Shown here: one piece after another, positions 28,071 through 37,688 of the stretch
Numbering within the stretch: the stretch's first letter is position 1
Layout of the letters: the number at the start of each line of letters is the position of its first letter
The notes under the pieces: model-generated
The model's database searches: none
Told to the model about the DNA's origin: nothing
What the model saw: only the letters and a program-made list of their open reading frames with translations
Made by a program: the position numbers and the translations under genes
NCBI GenBank assembly: GCA_013306675.1
Contig: JABLUY010000246.1
Coordinates: forward strand, 1-55,329
From: Thraustochytrium sp. TN22
Lineage: Eukaryota; Sar; Bigyra; Thraustochytrida; Thraustochytriidae
Direction: 5' to 3'
DNA: 55,329 nt

Positions 28071-29129
28071 ATGTACCGCCTCTCCGGCAGGCGCGCTGGC
28101 GAGGGGAAGTCGACGGAGGCGGCGGAGGCGCAAGTTGGGAGCCATGAGACGGGCACGACGACACCGGCGGACTCTTTGCACGTGGTGCACCCGCTGCTGC
28201 TGCCGCCGCAGGACGCCGCGGGCAAGCGGGAGGCCGACCGCATGCGCAGGTTCCTCGCGAGGCACGTGGACCCTGGAGCCGAGGAGGCGCCGAGCGAGCA
28301 GCTCGTCAGGAAGCTGGGCTGGGACCGGCTTGGGCCCGTGTACGGCAGGCACGATCCGGCCGTGCAGGACGCGGAGGTGCCGGCCGAGACGCGCACCTGG
28401 AATCGAGAGGACGTGGTGCGCTTTGTATGTGTGTCAGACGTGCACGGCCGGTTTGAGGACCTGGGCAAGCTGGAGCTGCCAGAGGGCGATATCCTGGTCA
28501 ACTGCGGCGACCTGACCCTGGCCGGTACAATGAAGCAGCTACGCGCCTTCCGCGAGTGGACAGAGCGCCAACCGCACCCGCACAAGGTGGTCATTGCGGG
28601 CAACCACGACGTGACGCTGGATCCGCCATTTCTCGCGGCGAACAAGCGGTCGTTCCCGCACAGCTTGCGCGAGGGCGAGACGAGCCAAGACGCGCTGGAC
28701 CTTGTGCGCCAGGGCGAGTACGTCTTTCTGGAGCAGTCCTCGGTAGAGATCGAGGGCCTGCACATTTACGGGTCCGCCGTGACGCCCTCGTTCTGCAACT
28801 GGGCTTTCCAGATGGGGCCGCGCGAGATTGCGGAGCACTGGCGGTCCATTCCGGAGAAGACGGACGTGCTCTTGACGCATGGTCCGCCGGCCGGCTACGG
28901 CGATAACTGCTTCAATGGGTCGCGCGCCGGCTGCCTGGACTTGCTGTACGAGACGAAGATGCGCGTGCGGCCGCTGGCGCACGTGTTTGGCCACATCCAC
29001 GAGGGCAACGGCGCGTGGAGCGACGGCGAGACGCTTATGGTCAACGCGGCCACGAGCAGCCTCCGCTACAGGATCGATAACCCGGTCCTCGTCTTTGATG
29101 TGCCCCGTGCGGCGCGCGACGAAGACTGA
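28071..29129 (+). CDS. MPPED1/2-type metallophosphoesterase
   Basis: A 352-aa protein with the calcineurin-like metallophosphoesterase motifs in order: SDVHG (D123, H125), CGD (D147), GNHD (N178-D180), THGPP (H270) and GHIHEG (H308, H310). These supply the ligands for a dinuclear metal centre. The spacing and the GHIHEGNG and 'NAATSS..YR..NPVLVFD' C-terminal strand match the MPPED1/MPPED2 (239FB) family, whose members hydrolyse phosphodiesters and cyclic nucleotides in vitro. The N-terminal ~110 residues are an extra Ala/Glu/Arg-rich extension without signal peptide, so the enzyme is probably cytosolic. All predicted metal ligands are present, so it should be active. Substrate is unknown. The neighbours, plus-strand receptor 2 and minus-strand CX3C protein, show no obvious link. 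Confidence 0.88.
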   Translation: MYRLSGRRAGEGKSTEAAEAQVGSHETGTTTPADSLHVVHPLLLPPQDAAGKREADRMRRFLARHVDPGAEEAPSEQLVRKLGWDRLGPVYGRHDPAVQDAEVPAETRTWNREDVVRFVCVSDVHGRFEDLGKLELPEGDILVNCGDLTLAGTMKQLRAFREWTERQPHPHKVVIAGNHDVTLDPPFLAANKRSFPHSLREGETSQDALDLVRQGEYVFLEQSSVEIEGLHIYGSAVTPSFCNWAFQMGPREIAEHWRSIPEKTDVLLTHGPPAGYGDNCFNGSRAGCLDLLYETKMRVRPLAHVFGHIHEGNGAWSDGETLMVNAATSSLRYRIDNPVLVFDVPRAARDED

Positions 29130-29506
29130 GGCCCTACTCTCTCTCTCTCTCTCTCTCTCTCGTGAGTGCGACATGGTGGGATGGATGAAGCTGAAATCCG
29201 ATGTGCGGTGGCGGCACACTGACGCTTTCACAGGCAAGCGAAGGAGTTTGATTCAGTTCACGCCGGGTCCTAGCTACTGATAACTTAGCATAGAAGGCAA
29301 AATCAGGCGAAAACCTCGAAGACCATGTGTGTGTGCATAGGTATGATCTCGCGAAGCTCGCATGCTCCAGCGACCAGAAGGCCGCCGTCAGGGAAGAGAT
29401 GTTGCGCGGGCGGCAACGGAAAGGCCTGAACAGGGTCGTTCATCACGCAGGAGGCGATAAGGGGCATCCAGACGTACTGAGGTCAGCGGCGGGCAAACGT
29501 CGCCAC
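29130..29506. other. Convergent 3' spacer with (CT)n tract
   Basis: A CT dinucleotide tract (29136-29162) lies six bases after the phosphoesterase stop, followed by an A+T-richer stretch around 29260-29310 (CTAGCTACTGATAACTTAGC) that may include 3'-end signals. No gene seen. Confidence 0.6.
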
Positions 29507-30094
29507 TCAGATGACCTCGTCATCAAAGTCGTCAAAAGCGGCAGCACCGCCGTCTCCACCCCCGCTTGAAGAGGCGGCAGGGCCGCCCTCGTCTTCGTCC
29601 TCGCCATCATCGAAGGGAGCAGCGGGGACGTCGTCCTCCTCATCGTCGGTACTATCCATACCTGGAGGCGCGAGTGGTGCGCTCTCGTCGATGCGGTCGC
29701 ACTTATAGCGGTTGGACACCTGGTGGCAGCGCGACTTGCACGGCTGAAAGGCGGCATGGCAGGCCTTGATGCACTTGTTGTGCTGGGCGGTGCTCCCCTG
29801 ACAGCCCTCCTTGCACTTGTCCATCTTCTGCTCACGCTCGACGTAGCCATAGTGCGGCTCATCCTTGCAGCGTTCCTCGCAGCGTGCCTTCATGCAGCGC
29901 TTGCGGCAGACCTTTTCGCGGTCGGACTTGCAGGACTTCTTGGCGGCGCACTTGGGCGTGATTTTCTTGTTGCAAGCGGAGATACAGTCTTCCATCCTGC
30001 AGGCGAGCTCCTTCTCCTTGGCCTTGTTGAGTTTGACGGGCTTTTTGGCCTCGAAGTGCTGGTCTGGAATTGCGTCATCGCCAGCCCCGCCGTC

Positions 30095-30125
<31 letters not shown>

Positions 30126-30637
30126 TCCTCGCCGCCACCCACGTCGTCATCGTCGTCGTCATCATCGCCACCGCCGCTGGAGCGGCGCGCGGCAGCGGCG
30201 GCAGGTGCCGCGCCGCCGCTGGCGCCGCCGCGCAAGAAGCCCGGCACGACGGCGTCCATGACGCCCGAGTCGCTGCCGGAGGCGACGCCTCCCCCGCTAA
30301 AGGGGTTGACGTCGACGCCGACCAGGCTGAGAATGGCCAGTACGACGGCGAGGAGCCACACGTAGAGCGCGACCTTCTTGCCGACGCGCTTGGACGTGCC
30401 GACCGGGTCCAGCTTGCAGGAGGCCACCAGGCCGGCCAGGTCGGCGCGAAGGCGCGAGCCGCCATTGAGCGCCTTGTCCTTGCGCCGCTTGCTGCTGCCG
30501 CTGTTGGTCGGCGTGCTGCTCGCCGACCCGGTGCCCTTGGCGCCCTTGCGGCGCGTTGAGCGTTTCACGCGGCCCGACGCGCTGCCGCCCTCCTCGTCCT
30601 CATCGCTGCGCCCGGCCCTGCGCTCCGCGCGGCCCAT
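29507..30637 (-). CDS. Single-span membrane protein with CX3C-rich domain
   Basis: A 376-aa protein from the ATG at 30637 (MGRAERRAGRSDEDEEG). The frame is open further upstream to 31231, but that extension consists of simple repeats and is probably not translated. A basic Ser-rich N-terminus (1-85) precedes one hydrophobic span (~88-110, ALYVWLLAVVLAILSLVGV). No cleavable signal is present, so a type II orientation is likely. A Gly/Asp low-complexity linker (~115-195) follows. Residues ~213-313 contain 16 cysteines, many as CX3C (CRKRC, CEERC, CKEGC, CIKAC, CKSRC), suggesting disulfide-pinned helices. The tail is acidic (~320-376). I do not recognise the family. Repeated CX3C occurs in small Tim/CHCH-type proteins, but the size and membrane span differ. 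Converges on the MPPED-type gene. Confidence 0.72.
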
Positions 30638-30776
30638 GGCGCCGCCGCGCTCTCTCCGCTCGCGCGCGTGGGGGGAGGGGGCGCGCGCACGCGCCGCCGC
30701 TCGCTCGCTCGCTCGCTCGCTCACGCGCCCGCGCGCGCGTGCGAGGCGCAGGCCCTTGGACGGCGGGGCAGACGGC

Positions 30777-30804
30777 GGATGGATGGATGGATGGATGGAT
30801 GGAC
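30777..30804. repeat. (GGAT)n tetranucleotide microsatellite
   Basis: Six to seven GGAT/GATG units in tandem, upstream of the CX3C protein gene. Confidence 0.8.
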
Positions 30805-31097
30805 GCGGGCCCGCGGCGCAGGTGGACCGCCGCGCTGTCGCCAACGGGCAGCGCGCGCGCGAGCGCGCGCGCCGGGCTCGCGCTCCGCCGCTCGCGCTCG
30901 CTCGCTCGCCGGCCGCAGGCGGGCTCGCTCGCACGCGGCCCCGCGCGCGGGCCGGGCTGGCTGGCTGGCTGGCTGGCTGGCTAACCGGGTCTGCTTGCTC
31001 TTCGTGCTCTGTCTCTGCTCTGCGCCGCTGTCTTCTTCGACCTGGCCGTCGTCGGCTCGCCGCCGCGCCGAGTCTCAGGCTCACGCCCGTGTCCCAG

Positions 31098-31171
31098 GGC
31101 GAGACGAGCTCAGCGGAGACGAGCTCTGCGGAGACGAGCTCTGCGGAGACGAGCTCTGCGGAGACGCGCAA
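31098..31171. repeat. 15-bp tandem repeat, 4-5 copies
   Basis: The unit is GAGACGAGCTCTGCG, with an AGCGG variant in the first copy. It lies 5' of the CX3C protein gene and, being a multiple of three, keeps the upstream minus-strand frame open as a repeated AELVS peptide. Confidence 0.8.
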
Positions 31172-33458
31172 AGCAGGGCGAAAGCGCGAGCAAGCCCCAG
31201 CTGGAATTCTCGTAGCGCTCGTGCGCCGCATCGGCGGGGCACTGGGACGGTGACGCCGTGACGGAGCCGTTTGCGATAGGCACTCCGAGTGGGCATGTTA
31301 GTTACTACAGGAGCGCAGCGCCGCTAACTTACGAGCAGCTGGCGAATGGCCACTGCAGCGTCCGCGGGCGCTCTTTGGCGTGAAACCTTGTAGAGCCTGA
31401 CAATGCAGTGCATAAAATAAACCCAAGGACGAGTCGGCGCGTGCAGGAGGGAGGAAAGAAGCGGACGAGCGAAGGCCTTGCATTCCAACGGACGACTTCT
31501 CCGCCTGCATGCATGCTACCTTTTGCTCAGCTCTTCTCGTCAGTCAGTCGTGATTGCAGCGCGCTGCAGTTTCCGGGGCGTGGCCTCAGCCTGAGGCTGG
31601 GCTGCACTGCAGTGCCCGGGCCACTGGTAGACGTGCAGAGCACCGGCCGGCGACCGGTGGCCGAATAGGCCGGCCTAACAGGGTGTGTACCCACTGTCAG
31701 GCCGCATCAGGCCACAGCCACAGGACGCGCGCGAGAAGCGCGTGCCCCCGCAGCGTCCCTCTGAGAGGCTCAGAGGCGCTCATCGCGCAGGGGGGACGGC
31801 AGCCGTCCATCGCGGCTGACCCCGGCGAACAAGCAGCTGCACGAGGCCGGCTGTGGGGGAATCTTCGCGCCGGTTTACGCTTGGAGAACGTAGCGGAGAG
31901 AGGGCTCGGGCGGACCCACGAGGAGCTGCGGGAGGGGCCGCAGGAGAATAAGGGCGCTAAGCAGCGCCGCAGTTGCCCGCAGCCGCCCCACAGCCGCGGG
32001 GGCGGCCCTTGCGAGAGCGGCGGCGGCGGCAAACAAGAAAAGGAAACCAAGGTACGTAGCTCACGCTCGCGCGCGGCGGCGAGTATGGCGGCGGGCGCGG
32101 CGGGCGCGGCGGGCGCGGCGCGGCGCGGCGCGGCGCGGCGCTGCGCGGGGTGCGGCGGAGCACGCCGGGTGACGGACGCACGCCTGCCCACGGAGCGAGG
32201 CGGCACGGGTCGATGGAGGATGGCGCCGCACGGCGGGCCTGGCCCTTTCTGTCGCGCGAGACGCTCGTAGCGCGCGCGCGCGGGGCGTGCGGCCTGCGCG
32301 CGGAGCAGGTCTACAGCTGCGTGGCAGCTGCGCGGCCGAGCCGTGCGCGGCCGAGCCGTGCGCCCGCCCGTGGCGTGACGCGGCCAGCGCGAGCGCGAGC
32401 GCGGCGGCGATCCCAAGGAGAGCCAGGACGGCCAGCGCGCGCGGATCGTGCGGAGCGAGCTAGCTAGCAGCTAGCCCAACGACGGCGGCGAGGCCCGTCA
32501 CTCACGCCTGCGTCGCGCGTAGGGCTGCTCGCCCGCGCCGCGCTGCCCTGCGCCTGCGCCTGCGCCTGCGCCTGCGCCGCGCCGCCCCCGAGCCGCGCCG
32601 CGCCGCGTGCCGTCTCCCGCGCTCCTGGCCGCGGCGCAGGTGCGTAGCCGAGGTGCGGTGTGAGTGAGCGTGCGCCGGCGTCCATGCGAGGCGAGGCGAG
32701 GCGAGCGAGGCGAGGCTGGACACGCTCGCCCGTTCTCGTGTTGGCGCGGCGAGCCGCGAGTCTCCGCCGCCGCCCGACCCGACCCTCGCGGCCTCGGCGC
32801 CCGCGCGCTGTCCGTCTCGCGCCGGGTACCCTTCCCCGCGCCGCGCGCGGTCCCGCGTGCGCGCGGCGCGCGGCGCACGCCGCACGCGGCGGCCGAAGTG
32901 TCCCGCTCGTGGCGAGGGCGCGCGCGCGCGCGGGGCGTAAACTTGTCGCGGCCGGGCGGAGGCGGGGCGACCGGGCGCTCGCTCGTGCCGAGGGCGCGAC
33001 GACGGCCAGGCGCACCGCGCTCTCCTCGCCCGCGCTCGCTGCCGCCCGTGGCCGCCGCCTCGCCGCGCCGCGCCTCGCCTCGCCTCATCGCTTGGACGCG
33101 CTCGCGTGCCAGCCGGTGCCGCGCGGTGCCGCGCGCGTGCCGCGCTGCGTTGTGGCGAGAAGCGGGAGGAAAGGGACCGCAGGGCCGGCAGTCAGCGCGG
33201 CCGCGCACCTTTGGAGCGGCCGCGGCCACGAGGCGGCGGAAAGAGGAGGAGAAGGGGAGGCGGGAAGGCGGAGAAGGGGCGGGGCCGGGGCCGGGGCCGG
33301 GGCCGGGGCCGCGCAGAACGCGAAGCGGAGAGAGACTAACCGCGCGAACAGCAGAGCGGGAGCAGACGCCTGGCGAGCAGGCAGGCAGGCGGGCGGAGCG
33401 ACCGCCGAGAGACAGACAGACAGACAGACAGGCAGACACGCAGCGAGAGGAAAGCAAG

Positions 33459-34550
33459 ATGCGGCGCACGGTGCGCAGCATCCGGTCGTTCTTCCGGTCG
33501 AAACCGGACGGCGATGCGGGCGGCGAGAGCGACGCGATGGACATGCAGAACTTCCAGGAGAGGTTCCGGCTGGGCGAAGTCCTGGGCAAGGGTAACTTTA
33601 GCACTGTGCGCGCCGCGGAGGACCTGCAGACGGGCGATACGGTGGCGGTCAAGTGCATCAAGAAGAAGGCGCTCTCGCGCGAGGACCGCGAGGCGCTGCA
33701 GGAGGAGGTGCGCATCCTCAAGAACATGGACCACCCGAACATCATCAAGCTGTACGGCATGGCTCAGGACAATGCGTACTTTTACGTGGTCATGGAGCTG
33801 GTGAAGGGCGGCGAGCTGTTCGACCGCATCGTGCAAAAGGAGTTTTACCAGGAGAGGGACGCCTCGCAGGTGGTGCGCACCATCGCGGAGGCGCTCAAGT
33901 ACTGCAGCGACCATGGCATCGTGCACCGCGACCTCAAGCCGGAGAACATTCTCATGGAGGACGACGAGGACGACCACCAGCTGAAGCTGGCGGACTTTGG
34001 CTTCGCCAAGGAGCTCGACACCTCGAGCGAGGAGGCCATGCTGCGCACCACCTGCGGTACGCCGGGCTACGTGGCGCCCGAGATTATTTCCGGTAAGCCC
34101 TACGGCAAGGAGGTAGACATGTGGTCGCTTGGTGTCATCGCCTACATTTTGCTCTGCGGCTACCCGCCCTTTTACGACGAGAACCAGGCGCACCTGTTCC
34201 GCCTCATCAAGAAGGCCAAGTATAAGTTCGACCCGGAGTTCTGGTCTGAGGTCTCGGACTCGGCCAAGGACCTCATCCGCGGCCTCCTCGTCGTCGACCC
34301 GGAGAAGCGCTTCACCGTCGAGGAGGTGCTGCAGCATCCCTGGATCGTGAACGGCGGCGCCGAGCAGGACATTACTCCCGCGCTCGCGCAGCTCAAGAGC
34401 TACCAGACGCGCCGTCGCTTGAAGAAGGGCATCCTCACCGTCATGGCCGCCAACAAGTTCCGCAAGCTGGTCTCCTTCGACACCCAGGAGGGCGCCGCAT
34501 CGCCTGCCGAGGAGCTCGACTACGAGCACGACGATGACGACCAGCGCTAA
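33459..34550 (+). CDS. CaMKI-like Ser/Thr protein kinase
   Basis: A 363-aa protein from ATG 33459 (MRRTVRSIRSFFRSK), preceded by AAGCAAG. The frame is open upstream to 32664, but that sequence is a G+C artefact rich in microsatellites. All kinase landmarks are present: Gly-loop GKGNFSTV (~43-50), catalytic Lys in VAVKCIK (K65), Glu in the alpha-C helix (~E83), HRDLKPEN (D158), DFG (179-181), activation segment TTCGTPGYVAPE with a probable phosphorylatable Thr (~198), and W-S-L-G-V-I of the F helix. The kinase domain ends at HPWIV (~293). It is followed by a basic amphipathic stretch (QTRRRLKKGILTVMAANKF, ~316-334), placed like the autoinhibitory and calmodulin-binding segment of CaMKI. It lacks EF-hands, so it is CaMK-like rather than CDPK. 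The N-terminal basic segment could bind membranes. Substrates are unknown. Confidence 0.9.
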   Translation: MRRTVRSIRSFFRSKPDGDAGGESDAMDMQNFQERFRLGEVLGKGNFSTVRAAEDLQTGDTVAVKCIKKKALSREDREALQEEVRILKNMDHPNIIKLYGMAQDNAYFYVVMELVKGGELFDRIVQKEFYQERDASQVVRTIAEALKYCSDHGIVHRDLKPENILMEDDEDDHQLKLADFGFAKELDTSSEEAMLRTTCGTPGYVAPEIISGKPYGKEVDMWSLGVIAYILLCGYPPFYDENQAHLFRLIKKAKYKFDPEFWSEVSDSAKDLIRGLLVVDPEKRFTVEEVLQHPWIVNGGAEQDITPALAQLKSYQTRRRLKKGILTVMAANKFRKLVSFDTQEGAASPAEELDYEHDDDDQR

Positions 34551-35777
34551 GATGTGTCGCCAAGTCCGCGCATGATGCCAGCCACGCGCACGTCGTGCGC
34601 CTTCATTTTCGCAGCTCTGCAGCATCCTCCCTTACACGCCCGCTTGCAGGTCTTGACCATCAGTTGCTGCACGCACTTTTCCCGTCCCCACGACCGCATC
34701 TCAGTATACAATACCGTGTCCGGGCGAGCTCTTGTTGACCCCCCCGTCCCTCAATAATAAGATTGATAAAACTGTTCCGAGATTCTATTTTGAAGGAGGA
34801 GCGCAGCAAGAGCGGCCGCTGTCGTTCTCAGGCGAGAGCGCCACAGGCTCATCAATCGTGTCCGTGCCAGCCCGATCCGCTTCCACCCGAACGAGTCATC
34901 ATGGAAAGCCTGATCGTTGTTGCCAGCCTGAACAAGCCATCGTTGCAAGCTCGAACGGTTCATTTTTGCAAGGCGTGGACAACCTCGAACGATTCATTCA
35001 TGCAAGTCTTCATGGTGTGGACAAGCTCGAACGATCCATCCATGCAAGTCTTCATGGCGTGGACAAGCTCGAACGATCCATCCATGCAAGTCTTCTTCAT
35101 GGCGTGGACAAGCTCGAACGATTCATCCATGCAAGTCTTCATGGTGTGGACAAGCTCGAACGATCCATCCATGCAAGTCTTCATGGCGTGGACAAGCTCG
35201 AACGATTCATCCATGCAAGTCTTCGTGGCGTGGACGTCGCGACTCTTCCTTCGTATGGCTCGTGGTGCGTGTCGGTGCTTGGCATTCGCGTGTCAGCCAT
35301 GGCCAGCGCGCGGCGCTTCGTTAGTGCTCGCGTGTTTCGCGACGCTTCGTTGTTGCTCCAGTGTTTCGCGAAACGCTTTCTCTCTTTCGCTTGGTAGAAA
35401 AAGGCAAAATCGTTGTTGGGAGTGTTTGAGTCCGTAACCATGGGAAATGTATAGCCGTGCAGCAGGCGCCAAGCGCCGCCACACCACAGAGGTAACACCG
35501 GGGACCTCACGCAAGCAATGACCAAGCGTGGTCATCTGGCCAGCCATCTACTAGCTGACCAGCTCGTACACCGAACGGTCGCCTACGGAGGGAGTGGCCC
35601 AGCTTCGCTCAACAGTCTTGATGCGCCAAGTCAGCCGCCAGCTGTTTCAGACACCGGCGACAGGGAGCGAGTGGAATTAGGCAAGGCCCGCCTCACTGAC
35701 AAGGCCTGTTTGGCCAGGCCCGCTTCGCAAAGCTCCTCCAGTAGCAAAGCCCTGCTACCGGCAACCCTTTGACCAAC
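34551..35777. other. Convergent spacer with 42-bp minisatellite
   Basis: About 1.2 kb between the kinase and zinc-finger stop codons, with lower G+C than the flanks. It carries AATACCG and AATAATAAGATTG-like A+T-rich patches (34705-34775) that may serve as 3'-end signals for the kinase, and the 42-bp array at 34945-35235. Weak ORFs run through the array on both strands because 42 is divisible by three. None has a recognisable domain. Confidence 0.6.
34945..35235. repeat. 42-bp tandem repeat (minisatellite), six copies plus partials
   Basis: Marked by GTGGAC at 34975, 35017, 35059, 35104, 35146, 35188 and 35230. All spacings are 42 bp except one of 45 bp, where TTC is duplicated. Units differ at a few positions (CGATTCATC versus CGATCCATC; ATGGTG versus ATGGCG). 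A degenerate copy precedes the array. Differences are non-synonymous in the frames I checked, so there is no sign of protein-level selection. Confidence 0.9.
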
Positions 35778-35975
35778 TCACTTCTCAGACGGAGGAAGAG
35801 ACTGCTGCTGCTGCTGCGACGGCGGGGGCTGCGACGGCGGGGGCTGCGATGGCCTTGACGGCTGCGTGTGCCCCCACTGTTGGTTTTGCTGGAAGTGCTG
35901 CTGATACTGCGGAGGATGCATATGTTGCTGGTGTTGGTGTTGGTGTTGCTGGTGCTGCAACCAGTGGTGCAGAAA

Positions 35976-36017
<42 letters not shown>

Positions 36018-37625
36018 ATGCTGCGCATCAATACCCTCCAACCTGGAATTGTGCTGATCCTGCTGGTGCTGCTGGTGAAACTTCTGCATGTAGAGGTGGT
36101 GCAGGTCGCGTGAATCCAAGGTCTCGGGGTCCACGCCTGGCGCACCACGCCTGCGCGCATCGGCGTTCGAGGATGATCCGGCCGAGGCCGCGGTTGCGGC
36201 GGCCGCAGCCGCAGCTGCGGCAGCGGCGGTGGCTGCAGCGGTTGGCCCGCTGCCACCACTGGCAGCCTCGTCCGAGGGGTGCGCGCCGCTCTGACCTGTG
36301 GCGGCCTGATGCAAATGACGCTGGTGGTGCATGAGCATTGCCGCCGAGGGAACCTGGAAGCCGGACGCGCCCGCGGCGGTGCCGGGCGGCCCAAAGTGCG
36401 GGAGCACATTGGCGAGGCCGCCAGCGCCTGCGCCGAGCGCGCTGCCGACGCCAGGGAGCATGCGGCCGGGCCCGGCGCCGCCGAGGCCCATGAGCGGGAG
36501 CTGGCCGCCGCCGTTGCCGAAAATAGAGTGGAAGCGCTGCTGCACGTGCATCTGCTGCAGCAGGGCGGCGGTCTCGAGATAGTTCTGGGTGGTGCCGTGT
36601 TGCTGCGGGAGCGCGGGGAGCAGCGGAAGGCCGGACGTGCCGGACTCGCGCTCCTGGCGCGAGCGCTCCATGAGGCAGACGCGATTCTCGCTGTGGCGGT
36701 AGAGGTGGTCCTTGCGGCCAAAGCGCTTGCCGCAGATGTCACAGGCAAAGCGGCGGATGCCCTTGTGCACGGTGTCCACATGTTTCTTGAGGTTGTTGCG
36801 GTAGCCAAAGGAGGCGCCGCAATGACTGCACTGATGCGGACGCTCGCCGTCGTGCACGGTCCGGACGTGCAGCTTGAGGTCGCCGGCGCGACCAAAGGTC
36901 TTGTCGCACTTGTCGCAGCGATGGCGGCGGTTCGCGTCATGCGCCGTCTCGACGTGCAGCTGCACATCGACGAGGCGCTCGAAGCGCTTGCGGCAAGTGA
37001 GGCAGCCGTACTTGCGCACGCGGCGGTGCATGTCGGCGGAGTGCGACTCGAGCTCGGCGGGTGTCTGCACGCACTTGTTGCAGACGACGCAGCGCACGCT
37101 GCGCTCCATCGCCGCCTGCGCGGCGTGCGTGGATTCCAAGTGGCTCACAATGTCGGCGGCGGTCTCAAAGACGGTCTCGCAGTGCTTGCAGCCGAACTTG
37201 AGCTCCTTGGTGCCGAAATCGCTCGCTTGCGTTTCAAAGAATCCCGTCGTCGAGTTGTTGTTGTTGTAGATGGTCCTGCGCACGATGTGCGCGTCCTCGT
37301 CCTCGTCCGCGTCTTCACCTTCACCGCGGCTCCCGCTCGCGCCATCAGCATCACCCCCATCCTCCTCCGCGTCCTCCTCCGAGGCGGGCGCGCCCTTGCT
37401 GCTTCGCTTCGCGGTCTCCTTGGCACTCCGGCCCGAAGCCCCGCTCGCACCGCCCGAAGCCCCGCTCGCACCGCCCTCGCCTGTCAGCTGCCCCTGTTGC
37501 TCCGGCGACGGCACCCTCAACACCTCATCCTGCTCGTGTTGTCGTTGTTCCTGCTGCGGCGCGTGCTCGTCGGCGTCCTCTGCGCGACGGCGTCGCTTAC
37601 GCTGCTGCTGCTGCTGCTGCTGCTG

Positions 37626-37659
<34 letters not shown>

Positions 37660-37688
37660 ACGGCGGGGCCGTCCTCCTGCTGTCGCAT
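35778..37688 (-). CDS. C2H2 zinc-finger protein with polyQ tracts
   Basis: A 636-aa protein from the ATG at 37688 (MRQQEDGPAV). The N-terminus has two near-contiguous polyQ runs, then RKRRRR (possible nuclear localisation signal), and an acidic/Ser region. Six consecutive zinc fingers span residues ~163-338: FGCKHC...H, VRCVVC...H, YGCLTC...H, HRCDKC...H, HQCSHC...H, and FACDICGKRF...HSENRVC. The last ends in Cys, making it C2HC. Finger spacing (~28 residues, short linkers) indicates cooperative DNA binding. The C-terminal half is low-complexity: poly-Ala (TAAATAAAAAAA type), His/Gln-rich, another polyQ (plus-strand CTG repeat 35979-36013) and Pro/Ser/Gln to the end. It is probably a sequence-specific transcription factor; target sites cannot be inferred here. 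Confidence 0.88.
37601..37660. repeat. CTG/CAG repeat encoding N-terminal polyQ
   Basis: About 19 CTG triplets on the plus strand, interrupted once by CTC, within the zinc-finger gene. A second CTG array lies at 35979-36013. Confidence 0.85.

Larger units (their letters stand above)
30638..33458. promoter_or_regulatory. CpG-dense divergent region, CX3C protein / CaMK
   Basis: About 2.8 kb between divergent starts. It contains GGAT (30777-30804) and GGCT (30955-30982) tetramer arrays, four to five copies of a 15-bp unit (31098-31171), TAGCTAGC (around 32459-32474), GCGCGG and GCCTGC/GGGCCG runs (32096-32140, 32540-32580, 33283-33312) and ACAG repeats (33412-33432) just before the kinase start. 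The long open frames here are an effect of extreme G+C content. No gene is supported. Confidence 0.55.

Noticed and set aside
30638-31231. A 198-codon N-terminal extension of the CX3C protein
   Set aside because: It contains the 15-bp and GGAT/GGCT simple repeats and begins with a repeated AELVS peptide. It lacks the composition of the downstream protein.
32664-33458. A 265-codon N-terminal extension of the CaMK frame
   Set aside because: It is Arg/Ala/Pro-rich, made of microsatellites (GGGCCG, ACAG), and open because of extreme G+C. The kinase has a good ATG at 33459.
34732-35397. ORFs through the 42-bp minisatellite on both strands
   Set aside because: Openness follows from a 42-bp unit without stops. 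Substitutions are non-synonymous in all frames examined, so there is no coding signature.
35276-35400. A TTTCGCGAAACG palindromic patch considered as a CRISPR-like or mobile-element end
   Set aside because: No regular spacing, no associated transposase, and a eukaryotic context; it is a small chance palindrome.
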